A DNA stretch of 64,000 nucleotides from Bathynomus jamesi. Its lineage: Eukaryota; Arthropoda; Malacostraca; Isopoda; Cirolanidae. The notes under the pieces were generated by a model. The model was given only the letters and a program-made list of their open reading frames with translations, ran no database searches and was not told where the DNA came from. This document shows, piece by piece, positions 43,445 to 53,969 of this stretch. The stretch lies in contig JAJOZX010002577.1 of assembly GCA_023014485.1 (NCBI GenBank), positions 258,501 to 322,500 of the forward strand. Direction: 5' to 3'. Every line of letters begins with the position of its first letter. Positions within the stretch are counted from its first letter, which is position 1. The translations under genes and the position numbers were made by a program.

Positions 43445-43740
43445 TAGGCAGGAGATAAGGAGTGCTGGGATTCCCGTTTCTCCTGTCACTGTCCTCCTCA
43501 GCTCCTCTTTTTCTGTCTCATCTACCCTGTGAGCAGTTCAGCATGTTCTCAAACACACAATTCTCCCTCTATTCATCAGTACACAATGCATGCATCTTAC
43601 ACACTAAACAATCTTTTAAAAAATTATATATATATATATATATGGCATCGTTGAGCCTCGGAGACCTTCATTTCGACTTTCGCCTTCTATGGAGGGAGCG
43701 TTTTTGCGGGCGCTTGCCCCTGGCCCCTCCTTCCTGCATA
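43445..43740 (+). repeat. Dispersed repeat X
   Basis: It matches 60935-61215 in inverted orientation: ggcaggagataagg, cctgtcactgtcctcct, ctaccctgtgagcagttcag, catcttacacacta and the end gcccctggcccctccttcctg. A short (TA)n (43626-43642) splits it. It has a fixed 3' end against TA-rich sequence, so it is possibly a LINE or PLE tail. No coding motif is seen. Confidence 0.65.
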
Positions 43741-44164
43741 ATAAAACCCCCAAAAGTATTGGTACTGTGGTTGGCCTATTAAGCAACCAATAGCGGAAAA
43801 TATAGCCTATTAAGCCTATTGGCCTATTAAGCAACCTATAGCGGAAAAGGATTCTGTGATTGGTTTTTCAGAGGAAGCGTTCCGAGTTATATTCAAATTT
43901 GAGCACATTGTCTTTGTCTTAATTAAAGTCGCTGATGTCTATCTAGGTGTCTATCTATGACAGCAAAGCCTCTTCGAAAGTTTTTGACGAAGAGACGAAC
44001 AATTTAGAATAATTTATTCGTCTTTTCATGTAGAATGAACGGTTATTTTTAAACTCAGTGGAATTTGTGTTAATTAACGTTTCATAAATGTTCAAAATGT
44101 TTCAAAAACAGTAAAATTTAGAAGCTCGGTTGATAATTGCTGGTTTAACTTCTGTATACTACTA
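43741..44164. other. Intergenic sequence, no gene seen
   Basis: A short direct repeat (gcctattaagcaacc, with units at 43778 and 43824) is the only structure noted. Confidence 0.5.
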
Positions 44165-44345
44165 TCCAGGGTCATAAATTATGACAGAAAGGACCTACCA
44201 CATTTTGTGGGATCTGAACTACTACCCCGTCGAGGAAGACCCAGAGGCTAAAGTTGCACTTTAATCGCTGAAATCTTCTAAAGTCCGAGTCGAGACTCGA
44301 ACCCAGATTAATAGCCCGTTGATCTACCACTAAGCTACCACTAAT
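44165..44345 (-). repeat. tRNA SINE (family C)
   Basis: The minus strand starts like a tRNA: A box gtagcttagtggtagatc and B box gggttcgagtctcgac at normal spacing. The shared body gatttcagcgattaaagtgc, gggtcttcctcgacgggg and agttcagatccca follows. It is the more complete of the two family-C copies. Confidence 0.75.
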
Positions 44346-44793
44346 TAGTATTTTAAGTAGTCTATTGTCGTGTGTCAAAAAAGGAAAAAAAAGCGAAATA
44401 CAATCTCAAGTTATTGAAAATTTTTTTTATATACAAATATCCTTAAATATCTGAAAACTTTATTATTAAATTTAAGAAGGAGCCAACCTTTAATTAAGGA
44501 GTGGTACTGTGTTCTCTGTCGCACCAAAATTGTTTTCTTAAGGAAGGATAGTTTAATAGCTCGAGAATCTTAAAGTTTCGATATACTGTATGTGACATCG
44601 AAATTATTCACTGGCCAAAACCTGTACAACATCTCCCACCAATGAGTATTCAGAACACTGATTGAGACATTATGAATTATCCATTCGGGAATCATGTTTC
44701 ATTTATTCCAAAGGCTGACCAATCAGAAGAAGGAAAAGCTTTCACACCTTAAATCCGATTCTCTTCGTATTCTTGTTGTATATAAGTTATGTT
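44346..44793. other. Intergenic sequence, no gene seen
   Basis: No element or frame recognised. Confidence 0.55.
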
Positions 44794-45014
44794 AGTCAAT
44801 CTGTGAAACCAGTCATTTCACGTAATGCCTAAAAATTTCAGGCATTTCGCGTAATTCAATTAAGCAATTAATGGCTTCGTGAAGGTTAGGTTAAGTTAGT
44901 GTCGTTAGGTTAGGTTAGTAATGGGTATTACCTATGTTTAAGGGTCACATGTATTACGCAAAATACCTGAAATTTTTAGGCATTACGTGAAATGACTGGT
45001 TTCACAGATTGACT
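44794..45014. mobile_element. MITE with long inverted ends and TTAGG-like core
   Basis: Ends of about 60 bases (agtcaatctgtgaaaccagt and complement; cgtaatgcctaaaaatttca) are inverted with few mismatches. The 90-base centre includes aggttaggttaagtt and gttaggttaggttag. No reading frame. The target duplication is unclear. Confidence 0.85.
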
Positions 45015-45424
45015 GTAACATATATACAGGTAAATTTGTGCTACTTTTGGGAGAAAGCACAAACTTGCGGTGCATCTTGCTCCTTAAGAACCATGCACCA
45101 GGACTCATAATAACTGGGGGTGTCTGCAATACAAACTAACGAAAATTGCAAAAAATTGAATACGGATATGGATGTTCTTTTAACTCGACTAACACAGACC
45201 ATTGTTGCTTTCAATGGTGATGAACCACGTACGAAAGTCTCGTGAGTACTTTGATCCCTATTTGCTTAGCATTGCTGCTGCGAGCTGTTTGTACCCTAAA
45301 ATGGGCGTATGGGCGGAATGGTACTCTATAAAAAGATGTTTAACTCTTCGTACTTCCACTTAAACTATGAATGCAGCGATATATATATTATATACACACA
45401 AGAGTATATCCGCATATATGTAAC
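45015..45424. other. Intergenic sequence, no gene seen
   Basis: Ends in a TA-rich patch (45380-45420) at the CR1-A border. Confidence 0.5.
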
Positions 45425-45730
45425 CTTGTTGATGTTCCGTGTGTTGGTCTCTCTTCAACGAAGGTCAAGCTGGTGGCCTCACCTCTAGGCCTGGCTTGGT
45501 GGAGGAGCGAGTTGCTTTCTTGCGCTCTCCACCGCACATAACCAGGTACACCCGGCTCATCTGGTACCGTCCTGAGTCAGGCATCTGGTCTTCTCTTGAA
45601 ACTTCAACTTTGACCCCTGTAACGTGTCTGAGGTCCTTTGAAAGCTGGTTAAAAAGTCTTGGCCCCCTGACAACCAAGCTATTTTCCTTCAGTGTTGAAG
45701 AGGTCCCTTGTCGAGCCTTTAGAGCTAAAA
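45425..45730 (-). pseudogene. CR1-A LINE, 3' end fragment
   Basis: The minus strand encodes the carboxy end of the LINE: VVRGPRLFNQLSKDLRHVTG, then VKVEVSREDQ... where the family reads VFKRRLDAWLRTVPDEP, then a frame break, then the region before the 3' tail. It matches 10023-10330 closely at the DNA level (ggtcaagctggtggcc, cctctaggcctggcttggtg). Confidence 0.8.
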
Positions 45731-46271
45731 TTCAATTCACTTTTTCATTGTTCCTTATCACATCAAAAGGGAAGATATTTTCAATATCATTAGGAAATTT
45801 TATTTCATGTTTCTTACTCATTCCATTGGGCCTTCCATTCAAACTTGGGCAGTTTTCGCCTTGATTCTAATGAGTTTAAGATAAATTTTTGACGGTTGTC
45901 ATATCCTATTCTTTCCTAACATGACTTTGTTACTAGGTTCACTGCCCTTTCCACACTTTGACTGTGGCATGGAAAAGAAGCTATCTCCAGTGGCTTACAT
46001 CGAGCCTGTAGTAGCTCATCGTCGCTAAAATTGTTTAGCAGCGGTGGAGGAGTAATGATCTCTTTTTGTCAATCGATCATCTAGGTGTAGTCAGTAGACT
46101 GGAAATTGAGGGTTCGAGGCAACTCAAAATTTCTGGTACCTGAAAATCCTGTTCTTGAAAGGATGATTTTCTGAATAGCTTGCTCCCTAATTTTTAGTCT
46201 CTTGTCAGTTACCATTGATATGAGTATATTTTCTGGGTGGGCAAAGTAGGTGTTATTCTTTAATACTGGTT
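45731..46271. other. Intergenic sequence flanking the next pseudogene
   Basis: It may include the decayed carboxy end of the gene at 46272-48341, but I could not find convincing motifs. A tRNA-like stretch near 46060-46120 (gagggttcgaggca) is too weak to call. Confidence 0.4.
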
Positions 46272-46867
46272 CTATGATTGATCTAGTTCATCTAAATTTC
46301 GAAGCAAGCACGTTAAATGCCAAAAGTTATACGCACCATCAGTTGCATTAGGATGAGATTTTATCCAAAACCACCCTGGAGCATAGAACTGCATAATAAT
46401 CTTGACTATATCTTGAAGGTTTTTATTGGGATTTGGCGTTGAGATATATAAATATGATCGAAGGACCCTGTTGGCTAGAGTTAGCCAGCGAGCATGGTGA
46501 AGGGTACCTGGTGATCGAGTGGACAGATCTTGAGAAGTGTCTCCAGTTTGCACTGCCAGACACATAAAAGTAGAAATATCTTTGATCACTGCTTAGCTCC
46601 TTCACAACATTTGCTGGAATTTCTTTAATGTTTCCCTTTACGCGAGAATATTTGACTACCTCCAATTTTGTTAAATCTGTTTTCAGTTTATTCCCAATTG
46701 AACCCACAAAAGTATTTGGACCTGTTGTTTTACTATCAATGGCTTTGTAGACGCGCATAAAAGGCAGCTCATTCAAATGCAAGAGGCACACCAACCACTG
46801 TACTGGTCTGTTAAGATGAATTTCAACCAGTTTTATGGCTCCACCAATTTTTCCTGCATTTATAGGA

Positions 46868-47116
46868 CTCCGACTGCAGAGCTGGGCACTTGCGTTTTTT
46901 TGCGCGTTTTTTTGCGGTACTGCGGTACTGCGGTACTACTACCGCACTACCAAACCGGTACCGCATAACGCAGTACCGCAAAGGATCGCTGAAAGTAGAG
47001 CAGTACCGCTACCGCATTCAAATTTCCCGCGGTACTTTCCGCGGTACCGACCAACACGGTAGTACCGCAGTACCGCAAAAAAAAACCGCAAGTGCCCAGC
47101 TCTGAATTTATTTATT
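46868..47116. mobile_element. hAT-like MITE inserted in the Cc8L18.2-like pseudogene
   Basis: Inverted ends cagagctgggcacttgcg (46877-46894) and complement (47087-47104) surround a core full of gcggtac / gtaccgc palindromic words. A host sequence of about 10 bases is repeated on both sides (atttatagga at 46858 and attaatagga at 47117). The TPIN-coding stretch of the gene is therefore present twice. The exact outer boundary is uncertain by about 10 bases. Confidence 0.75.
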
Positions 47117-47244
47117 ATTAATAGGAGTACCATCACGCAGTAAAGCTTTGATAGTATCTGTGCTGTTCGAGTCTGTAATAATAGTTATCAACTCTTCTGC
47201 TATGCAGCGAGCAGTTCCATTATCTGGTATGACATGGTCTACAT

Positions 47245-47428
47245 CAGGGCTTCTCAAACTTTTTTCACTTGCGACCCGTTTGGATCAGACAAATTTTTTC
47301 GCGACCCTTCACTCAATGTCATAAAAGCAATAGGTACTAACACTGTATATTTATGAAAAAAATAATATTTTCAAATGTTTCTGCGACCCCCAATAATATT
47401 TACGCGACCCCTAGTTTGAGAAGCGTGG
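47245..47428. mobile_element. hAT-like MITE inserted in the Cc8L18.2-like pseudogene
   Basis: Ends cagggcttctcaaact / agtttgagaagcgtgg are inverted. The flanks gtctacat (47237-47244) and gtcgacat (47429-47436) are an 8-bp duplication with one mismatch, as expected for hAT. The interior has repeated gcgaccc words and no frame. Confidence 0.85.
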
Positions 47429-47884
47429 GTCGACATAGATGCTTCCAGGTTCTTTCACAATAACATAGTGATCTTCTTTTATCTTTCCACTTTTAGTTAA
47501 TGTGTTATCTTTCCTTCCATCAAATCCAAGGCACTCCATCTTCAGATTTTCGGATTTAGACCTAAAAGTATTTGTTTCACCCATGCTATTTCTTTCTCTT
47601 TCTAATTTCTTTCTGTCAAGCATGTTGGTGTGGTTAAGGATCCCCATATCTTTTAAAGCTGCATTGACTATTGCAGCTGCAGCTCTACAACTTACACGAT
47701 AACGATCAGCTGTTAATGCTAGGTTTTTATAGGAGTGCCTGTTCTGAATATTCTCAGTCAACTCTAAATCGGCCTCATAATCTACATCCTGACTCTCTGA
47801 ATCTACATCCATATCTTCGGTATTTTCTATATATAATTGGTCCTAACTGATTTTTTCTTTGTTTTTGACCCACAAAAGACTCCC

Positions 47885-48053
47885 ATTCTGCCATTGGTAT
47901 TTTATCCTTACAGCTGCAAGATTTCCTATCAATTCCCTTATCATAGCATTCACAAGAAGATATATCAAACATTCTGCCATTGGTATTTCCTTGCAGCTGC
48001 AAGATTTCCTATCAATTCCCTTATCATAGCATTCACAAGAAGATATATCAAAC
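47885..48053. repeat. Tandem duplication within the pseudogene
   Basis: A unit of about 84 bases (from cattctgccattggtatt to agaagatatatcaaa) occurs twice in a row, nearly identically. It duplicates the Cys-rich segment on the minus strand. Confidence 0.9.
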
Positions 48054-48341
48054 ATTTCTTCATACTGAGCTACTTTTACGGTAAACCTTTCATTTTTTCA
48101 ATGTAACGGCACCTTGTTCAATTTTGAACGTAGGAAAAGAAAATTTTATCCAAATGTCTTCAATATTTTGTACAACCCTGTAACAATCATTAGCAGTGGC
48201 TGATCCTTTTGATTTAGCTTCTTCACGACGGCGCACAAAAAGGTAGTGTCTCACAACATCTGCTTTTGAAGGAGTCATGGCTGCTGGGAATTCCGTAGGA
48301 TATCCAAAGGCTGCATTTGAGGACTTGCTTCTAGTAGTCAT

Positions 48342-48522
48342 AGTTTATATTCAGAAGTAAAATCAAATTATATGTTATTTATAATTTATGATAATTCAAA
48401 TTATAATTAAAGCAAATGCAAATTATATCTATTTATCTGAAAAATTATTTCTGTTTATCTGAAACATAAAAATATCAAGCATTAAACAAACAACTTATCA
48501 TGTAACATATAACAACATTAAA
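48342..48522. other. Upstream of the Cc8L18.2-like pseudogene
   Basis: AT-rich. No promoter comparable to the one at 33668 is seen. Confidence 0.5.
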
Positions 48523-48815
48523 CATATGCAAATATGAGGGTAAAAAAGGGAAGAGGGGCATGTGATAGGGGTAGTAGGGTAGCACATGCTTGATTTTTTA
48601 ATATTTTGTTAAAGTGATAAAAACCTTCTCACATAGTGTACTTTTAAAAAATTAATTTTTCTCCTATTTAAAGATATGCAAATACGAGGGTAAAAAAGGG
48701 GGGGGGTTATATGCTAGGGGTAGCAGGGGTAGCACATGCTTGATAATTTAATATTTTGTTAAGATGATAAAATGAAACTTCTCACATAGTGTACTTTTTA
48801 AGAAATAAAAAAAAA
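48523..48815. repeat. Two tandem copies of a 145-bp unit
   Basis: gatatgcaaatacgagggta, ggggtagcacatgcttgat, taatattttgttaa and cttctcacatagtgtacttt occur in the same order in both halves (48523-48668 and 48670-48815). Unknown origin. Confidence 0.85.
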
Positions 48816-48831
48816 TTCCCATTTTCGACCC

Positions 48832-49098
48832 GGCGATGTAGTGGTTAGCGTCGCTGACGACGAATCCATCGGCCCCGGGATCGAGACCCGGTGACGGCAG
48901 GCGGCGGGCAGCAAAACTCAGTTGCTCCTCCCTTCCACATAATAAAAAAAATATTGGTCAAGACGCTGGCTGGGGTGTTGGTGAGACGTGGTTCGGATTC
49001 CACATTAAAACTGTAGGTCTAAGATGGAGTGACAAGCTTGACATTCGTCAGAATGAACAATTCGGGCTGAAGCAAAACCAAGGTTAACCAAGGTTATG
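48832..49098 (+). repeat. Dimeric tRNA SINE, diverged full copy
   Basis: Unit 1 has gatgtagtggttagcgtcgc and gggatcgagacccgg. Unit 2 is shortened (gtcaagacgctggc, ggttcggattccaca). The body and the accaaggttaaccaaggtt tail are present. Confidence 0.8.
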
Positions 49099-49100
49099 CT

Positions 49101-49166
49101 TTTCAACCTTTCAAATGTCCCGTGCGATGATTCCTCATTTCACGAAGGTCAAGCTTGTTGCCCCTC

Positions 49167-49172
<6 letters not shown>
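49101..49172 (-). mobile_element. CR1-A extreme 3' end
   Basis: cacgaaggtcaagcttgttgcccctcctct matches the CR1-A 3' end in part (longest exact word gaaggtcaagct), directly followed by (TA)n. It is a very short 5'-truncated insertion. Confidence 0.45.

Positions 49173-49218
<46 letters not shown>
49173..49218. repeat. (TA)n microsatellite
   Basis: Pure ta run leading into a MITE. Confidence 0.95.
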
Positions 49219-49221
<3 letters not shown>

Positions 49222-49453
49222 GGTGAGTCAAAAGTAGCGCCCGATTTCTGTTTTTTCGGCTGTCAGATAGATTCTTTCTGGGAAGTCATGTTGTTAATAA
49301 TTGTCTTGCAGATTATTAATTTTCTTAGTTAGATAAGTTAGATGGTTAGATAAACATGTCATTCATTTATTTCTACCTTCTTGTACACTGTAATACAAAT
49401 GGCAAACAAACAATCAACTGACAGAAATCGGGCGCTAATTTTGACTCACCCTG
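49219..49453. mobile_element. Mariner-type MITE in (TA)n
   Basis: Inverted ends of about 33 bases (cagggtgagtcaaaagtagc, with complement at the right end), TA on both sides, 235 bp, AT-rich core without a frame. Confidence 0.9.
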
Positions 49454-49459
49454 TATATA

Positions 49460-49890
49460 TGAGGGGTCGCGCGTCTTACAGTACCTAAGCACCACCACAA
49501 GCGAAAACGTGTTTATGATGGATATCACTATTTTCACCCTTCCTCTATCGCGTGGTTTGGGTTATAATGACCTTACGACACTAGAAGTATGGTTGAAAAC
49601 CTTATGAAGCGAACTACTTTTTTCCACCTCATTCTGTGCCAGAAATCGCACCCAAAGTTCGGCATAATAAGAAAATTAAAAAATTAAAAAATATATATAT
49701 AAAATATGAAAATCTATTCCAAAAACTCATCACATCTTCATTAGCATACTTAGAACTCTAATTTAGCCAAAAATGAACGTTCTAGCTCAATTAATAACAG
49801 ATGCTATTGCCAAAATATTGCTGAACTTTGGAGGTGATTTGTGGCGAATTTTAATTTTGGCGCTTAGGTACCGTAAGACGCGGGACCCCT

Positions 49891-49892
<2 letters not shown>
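49460..49892. mobile_element. Second MITE in the same (TA)n tract
   Basis: Inverted ends of 31 bases (tgaggggtcgcgcgtcttac and complement, two or three mismatches) sit in TA repeat on both sides, 433 bp. No frame. The superfamily is unknown. Confidence 0.88.

Positions 49893-49931
<39 letters not shown>
49893..49931. repeat. (TA)n microsatellite
   Basis: Continuation of the ta tract after the second MITE. Confidence 0.95.
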
Positions 49932-49932
<1 letters not shown>

Positions 49933-50057
49933 TATTTGTGAGAGTAAACTGATAGTATCAAATAACGTAAAAGCGGGCAAATGCCTCCTCTAAGAAAACT
50001 AGATTTTGGCTCTGTTTGCAAGTATTGTGGCACCATCTTCATGCACACACTTTAATG

Positions 50058-50059
<2 letters not shown>

Positions 50060-50120
<61 letters not shown>
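50060..50120. repeat. (TA)n microsatellite
   Basis: Pure ta repeat followed by cacac. The sequence around it (49932-50345) has no supported gene. A (CT)n/(TA)n tract follows at 50350-50395. Confidence 0.95.
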
Positions 50121-50125
<5 letters not shown>

Positions 50126-50349
50126 GGAAGCTATACAGATTATTATGTAGTGGATTGTAGATCAACGATTAGGATAACATTATTAAACTTTTTAATACTG
50201 TATTCCATGTTCGGGGCCAAGATTTGAATGATAGCAAGGAGACAACAGACGGTACATCAGTATGTCCCTTCAGAATACAGGTAATAAGATGAAAATACTT
50301 TAATTCGTATGCAGTGAAATATTTATTATAAAAGAAGACTTGATTAGCG

Positions 50350-50394
<45 letters not shown>

Positions 50395-50399
50395 CACAC

Positions 50400-50582
50400 A
50401 AAATTTAGTTTTATTTCCGTCCGAATTGTTCATCCCGACGAAGGTTAAGCTTCTCACTCCATCTTAGACCTATAGCTTAACGTGGAATCCGAATCACGAC
50501 CCATCAAGAAGTAGAAAATTACAAAGTCGTCACCCGGATTAGATCTCGCGACCTCCCGATCAGCAACACAGTGTGTTAACCA
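50400..50582 (-). repeat. Dimeric-SINE variant
   Basis: The complement carries the body words gcttaaccttcgtcgggatg and gtctaagatggagtgagaag, plus B box ggattccacg of unit 2. These are joined to a different tRNA-like head (gttaacacactgtgttgctg, ggtcgcgagatctaatcc). Head exchange between SINE families is likely. (TA)n lies on both sides. Confidence 0.65.
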
Positions 50583-50598
50583 ATATATATATATATAT

Positions 50599-50640
<42 letters not shown>
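50583..50640. repeat. (TA)n then (TG)n
   Basis: ta repeat passing into about 36 bases of tg repeat. Confidence 0.95.
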
Positions 50641-51012
50641 TGTGCGACAAGAGAAAAAAGTAAATACACACCCTCCTACGAACTATATGCATCGTATATC
50701 CCATAAGTTTCTACAGAAATGTGAAAAAGGCGCGATTAAGCAGTGAAATAACTTTAATGTAATGCGAAAGATCTTCCCATTTATTCATGGCAACATTTGG
50801 TCCTCCTGAATCGTTTTGACGGATGAATCACTCACTTTTTTCCTTTGGGAGATGTTTGGTCTTTGTTTTTTTTTTTTTTTTAAGGCAAAGCAGAGCGGAG
50901 CGAGGATCGCATCGAATTTCGCTTGACTTCTCGAAGCAGCTTTCCCGCACTTTGTTTGCGTTTCACGTTATCTTCTTAAGACTGAGACTTAGTAATCTTT
51001 GGCATTGCCTTC
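50641..51012. other. Intergenic sequence, no gene seen
   Basis: A T-run lies at about 50867-50881. Confidence 0.55.
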
Positions 51013-51180
51013 TCTTCGAGTTAAGCGACACTGGGTCTGTTCAGTCGTTTTATGGGTGGTCGTTCTTCGCGTTCGGATGACGTAGCAACCCGTGGTTTGA
51101 ATTTTACGTTACGATGTATATAGGTCCTCCCGCGGCTGTTAGTACGTAAGCGGGTAATATCAACAGCATTTCTCCTCTCT
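51013..51180 (+). repeat. 5S-rRNA-derived SINE
   Basis: gttaagcgacactgggtctg and ttttatgggtggtcgttctt correspond to the 5S middle and box C region with a deletion. The body gatgacgtagcaacccgtgg is shared with the 60288 copy. Confidence 0.65.
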
Positions 51181-51587
51181 CTCCCGCTTCTTTAAATCGA
51201 GTGAACTGTATGAAGGGATCAGTCATCAGTGTCGTTCCTTCCACTGTACACTGCGTATGTTGCGAGACTTTCCCTCGTGTTTTACAAATTCTGCGAAGAG
51301 GTTAATCTGTCCCACATTGCGAGAATGTTGCCTCGCGCGTTGCTGCCTGACACCTTTTTCAAAACTCACATTTTCATTGACGGAAATTTTTTTTTAGATC
51401 GAGTAATTTTTCTCGAATGCAAAAACTTTCGACGAGAACAAAACGCTCTCACTCGACCTAACCGGGCATAATTTAACCTAACTTTATACTTAATCTAATA
51501 ATAATTATTCGGGAAGATCGGAAACTAGCTCAGCGCTCAGGATAGCTTATGCTGCTCATTGATGTAACTCGGTATATTATTATTATT
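51181..51587. other. Intergenic sequence, no gene seen
   Basis: TTAGG-like words near 51455-51490; no recognised frame. Confidence 0.5.
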
Positions 51588-51682
51588 ACCAGCGTCATTG
51601 AAATTCGAACTCTCGACCGACCTCAGTGTCTTCACTTCGCTTGTAGGAAAACGGTGTTACCCACTCAGCTACGGAAGATGTC
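51588..51682 (-). repeat. tRNA SINE (family B), head
   Basis: The minus strand has the best A box of the family (gtagctgagtgggtaacacc), then gaagtgaagacactgaggtc and the B box gagttcgaatttc. The body is lost, and (taa)n follows at the 3' side. Confidence 0.75.
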
Positions 51683-53535
51683 CTATACCTAACCTAACTT
51701 AGAAGTTTGATACACGCCTATAGTTTTTGAACGAAGCAAATTGATTACGCCCGTTGCCAGATTTTGAAGTTAGATCAGATTAACAGCAATATCAAGTAAA
51801 TGAATGACCTTAAATAGACGTTCGTTTAGGCAACTTCTTCGCTTGAATTGTGCTTAAGAAGTAGTGTAGTCGCATTATCAACAGTTTCTCTTATAAAGTT
51901 GACTTTGGAAAAAGTTCATCATTATGTCCGAAATGCGTTTTAAGTAAAAGATGAAATAGATTCCACGCGAGCTTTTATGAAAAACTTTCATGTTTTGTTC
52001 CTTTCGTATTTGAAACATTCCTTTACAATTGTTTACGAGGAAGTTTTATTCTGTTAATGGATAAATATATATTATGAAAGATGGGCAAAAATGACCAATA
52101 ACGCGGAGTCAGTGAATCTTGGACGAACATTCGCTCCGAGTCAGCGTGACATACGCGGCAGTTTTACATTCTGATTCGTTGTTAGGCTGAAACACCATAG
52201 AATAGTAAGCTTTAGGCATATATTAAAGTATATGAAATCATGAATAGCCGTATAATGCCATTTAGGCCTACAGGTATGTGTTTTAAAATAGTAAAAAATT
52301 TAAGGTATATATAAATTAATCAAAACCCGTATGGATAGGCCTTACCTCGTAATATAATAAGTCCTACATTTTTAGTGTACTACCATACTTATTTGCGTCG
52401 TACCGGTAATAGCCCTTCATGACGTCATGTAAGCCCAATAATATTAAAACTTAATTTTAAAAAAGTAAATATAAAATGAGTAGAAAAAACGTCTTCAGAA
52501 CTGGTCAACGAAACTAATGGAGTTGCTGCTTCACCGCAAATGGGAATACGTTCGCGAGTTGTCTCGGACCATTAAAAAACTTAAACCCCTTCGTAAGTAA
52601 GGTTTTTACTCAATACATTATCGTACTTAAAACGCTATTTTTATTCCGTTATTCTTTTGTTTACATTTGGGAGGAAGCGATAAAGCGAGATACGTTAATG
52701 TTGGAAAATATTTTGTTATAGCATTTTCGAGGGTTTAAAGATGTTATGACAAAAAACCTTTAAAGCGCCTCCTCCCAAATTCACGTATATATTTTTTTTT
52801 CATATTGTTAGAAAAGAGGCTAATCCTACAAAATACGAGACTTCACTTCTTTCTTTTCATCTTTTCCGACAATGTTCGGAGTTACGAAACACTCCGCTCC
52901 GCTCCGATCGTATTAATCGAGACTTTAATGAACAATCAGATACGTCACGAACATCAAACAAGGTATATGGAGAGTTAATATATAATCTCTACAAAGGCAA
53001 ACTATACCCTTCATTGTAGTAGAAATTCTTACACTTATTTAGCGCTGGAATTATGGAACGATGAAGTTTAATGAATTGAAGACAATAATCAATAATGGCT
53101 TCTATAAAACGATTTTAAAACTTAACAAATTTCAGTTACTGAAGACACTCCTTTCTTGCTCCTTGCTCAAATTTTCATTAGCCTTTTTCCAAAAAAACTC
53201 TCGTAATCACTTTTCACCACACTTCACGCATCATTATTCTTTGTATTAAGCGTCTAATAAAAGTATACGTCCTTGTCTGTAAGTTCCTTACAGTTTTATA
53301 CTGGTTTCGTTATTCGTTGTACTCGTATTTAGCTCCTCGTATACGTATGAGTTCCCTTAAGTCTTTAAAGTCTATTAGAAAAATCTAGAAAAATCTGGTA
53401 ATCGTATTTATTATTTATTATATACTAATTATATCTAATTAGTAGATTTGGGCCGTAAAACCTCGAGCACGTTTGCTGAATGCAGTTTACAACTCTATAG
53501 TCTATACACTATCTCTATTTAATAATAATGAAATT
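51683..53535. other. Intergenic sequence, no gene seen
   Basis: AT-rich single-copy-looking sequence without inverted-repeat elements I could detect. The 62-codon frame at 53061-53249 is unsupported. Confidence 0.55.
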
Positions 53536-53552
53536 ATACTCGTCTATGAAAA

Positions 53553-53555
<3 letters not shown>

Positions 53556-53605
<50 letters not shown>

Positions 53606-53631
53606 TATATATATATATTATATATATATAA
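53556..53631. repeat. (TA)n microsatellite
   Basis: ta repeats with three single-base breaks. Confidence 0.95.
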
Positions 53632-53736
53632 TGTAACCGTTCAATACATTAGACATTAGTTAGTTTTTCTTTTCTAAAATTGTGGATTTGCTGCGCTTTT
53701 CCAGGTTTTGGAATATCACTATATATAGTATGCAGA

Positions 53737-53969
53737 GGGTTCACAAAAGTAAATAGACATCTTTGGTTTTTTTTTTTCCCCCAAATTATTTTCATTTGAT
53801 TTTAAAAGTCAATAAATAATAATTTAATTGAATAAATATATTTAAAATCTCGTTTTTTTTCCCCCCTTCCTTCGCATTTATTTATTCAATAAATTTGTTA
53901 TTATTTATTTTTAGGATCGAATAAAATTTTGGGAAGCGCAAATGTTTCTATTTACTTTTTGTGAACCTT
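53737..53969. mobile_element. MITE with inverted ends
   Basis: gggttcacaaaagtaaatag at the left is matched by ctatttactttttgtgaacc at the right. The AT-rich core (aataaatatatttaaaatc, ttcaataaatttgttattat) is shared with 42056-42250. Confidence 0.8.

Larger units (their letters stand above)
46272..48341 (-). pseudogene. Cc8L18.2-like multicopy arthropod gene (broken copy)
   Basis: The minus strand from 48341 reads MTTRSKSSNAAFGYPTEFPA, then a Cys-rich CECYDKGIDRKSCSCK segment (duplicated), IPMAEWESFVGQKQ, and an acidic DVDSESQDVDYEADLELTEN stretch. It continues with NLALTADRYRVSCRAAAAIV, LECLGFDGRKDNTLTK-like sequence and HYVIVKEPGS. Two MITE insertions follow, then IGGAIKLVEIHLNRPVQW, LVCLLHLNELPFMRVYKAID, TGPNTFVGSIGNKL, ELSSDQRYFY, HARWLTLANRVLRSYLYIST and FYAPGWFWIKSHPN. 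I recognise this as a family seen in many arthropods and annotated as Cc8L18.2-like; the name is from memory and its function is unknown. Stops, frameshifts and insertions inactivate this copy. Confidence 0.78.
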
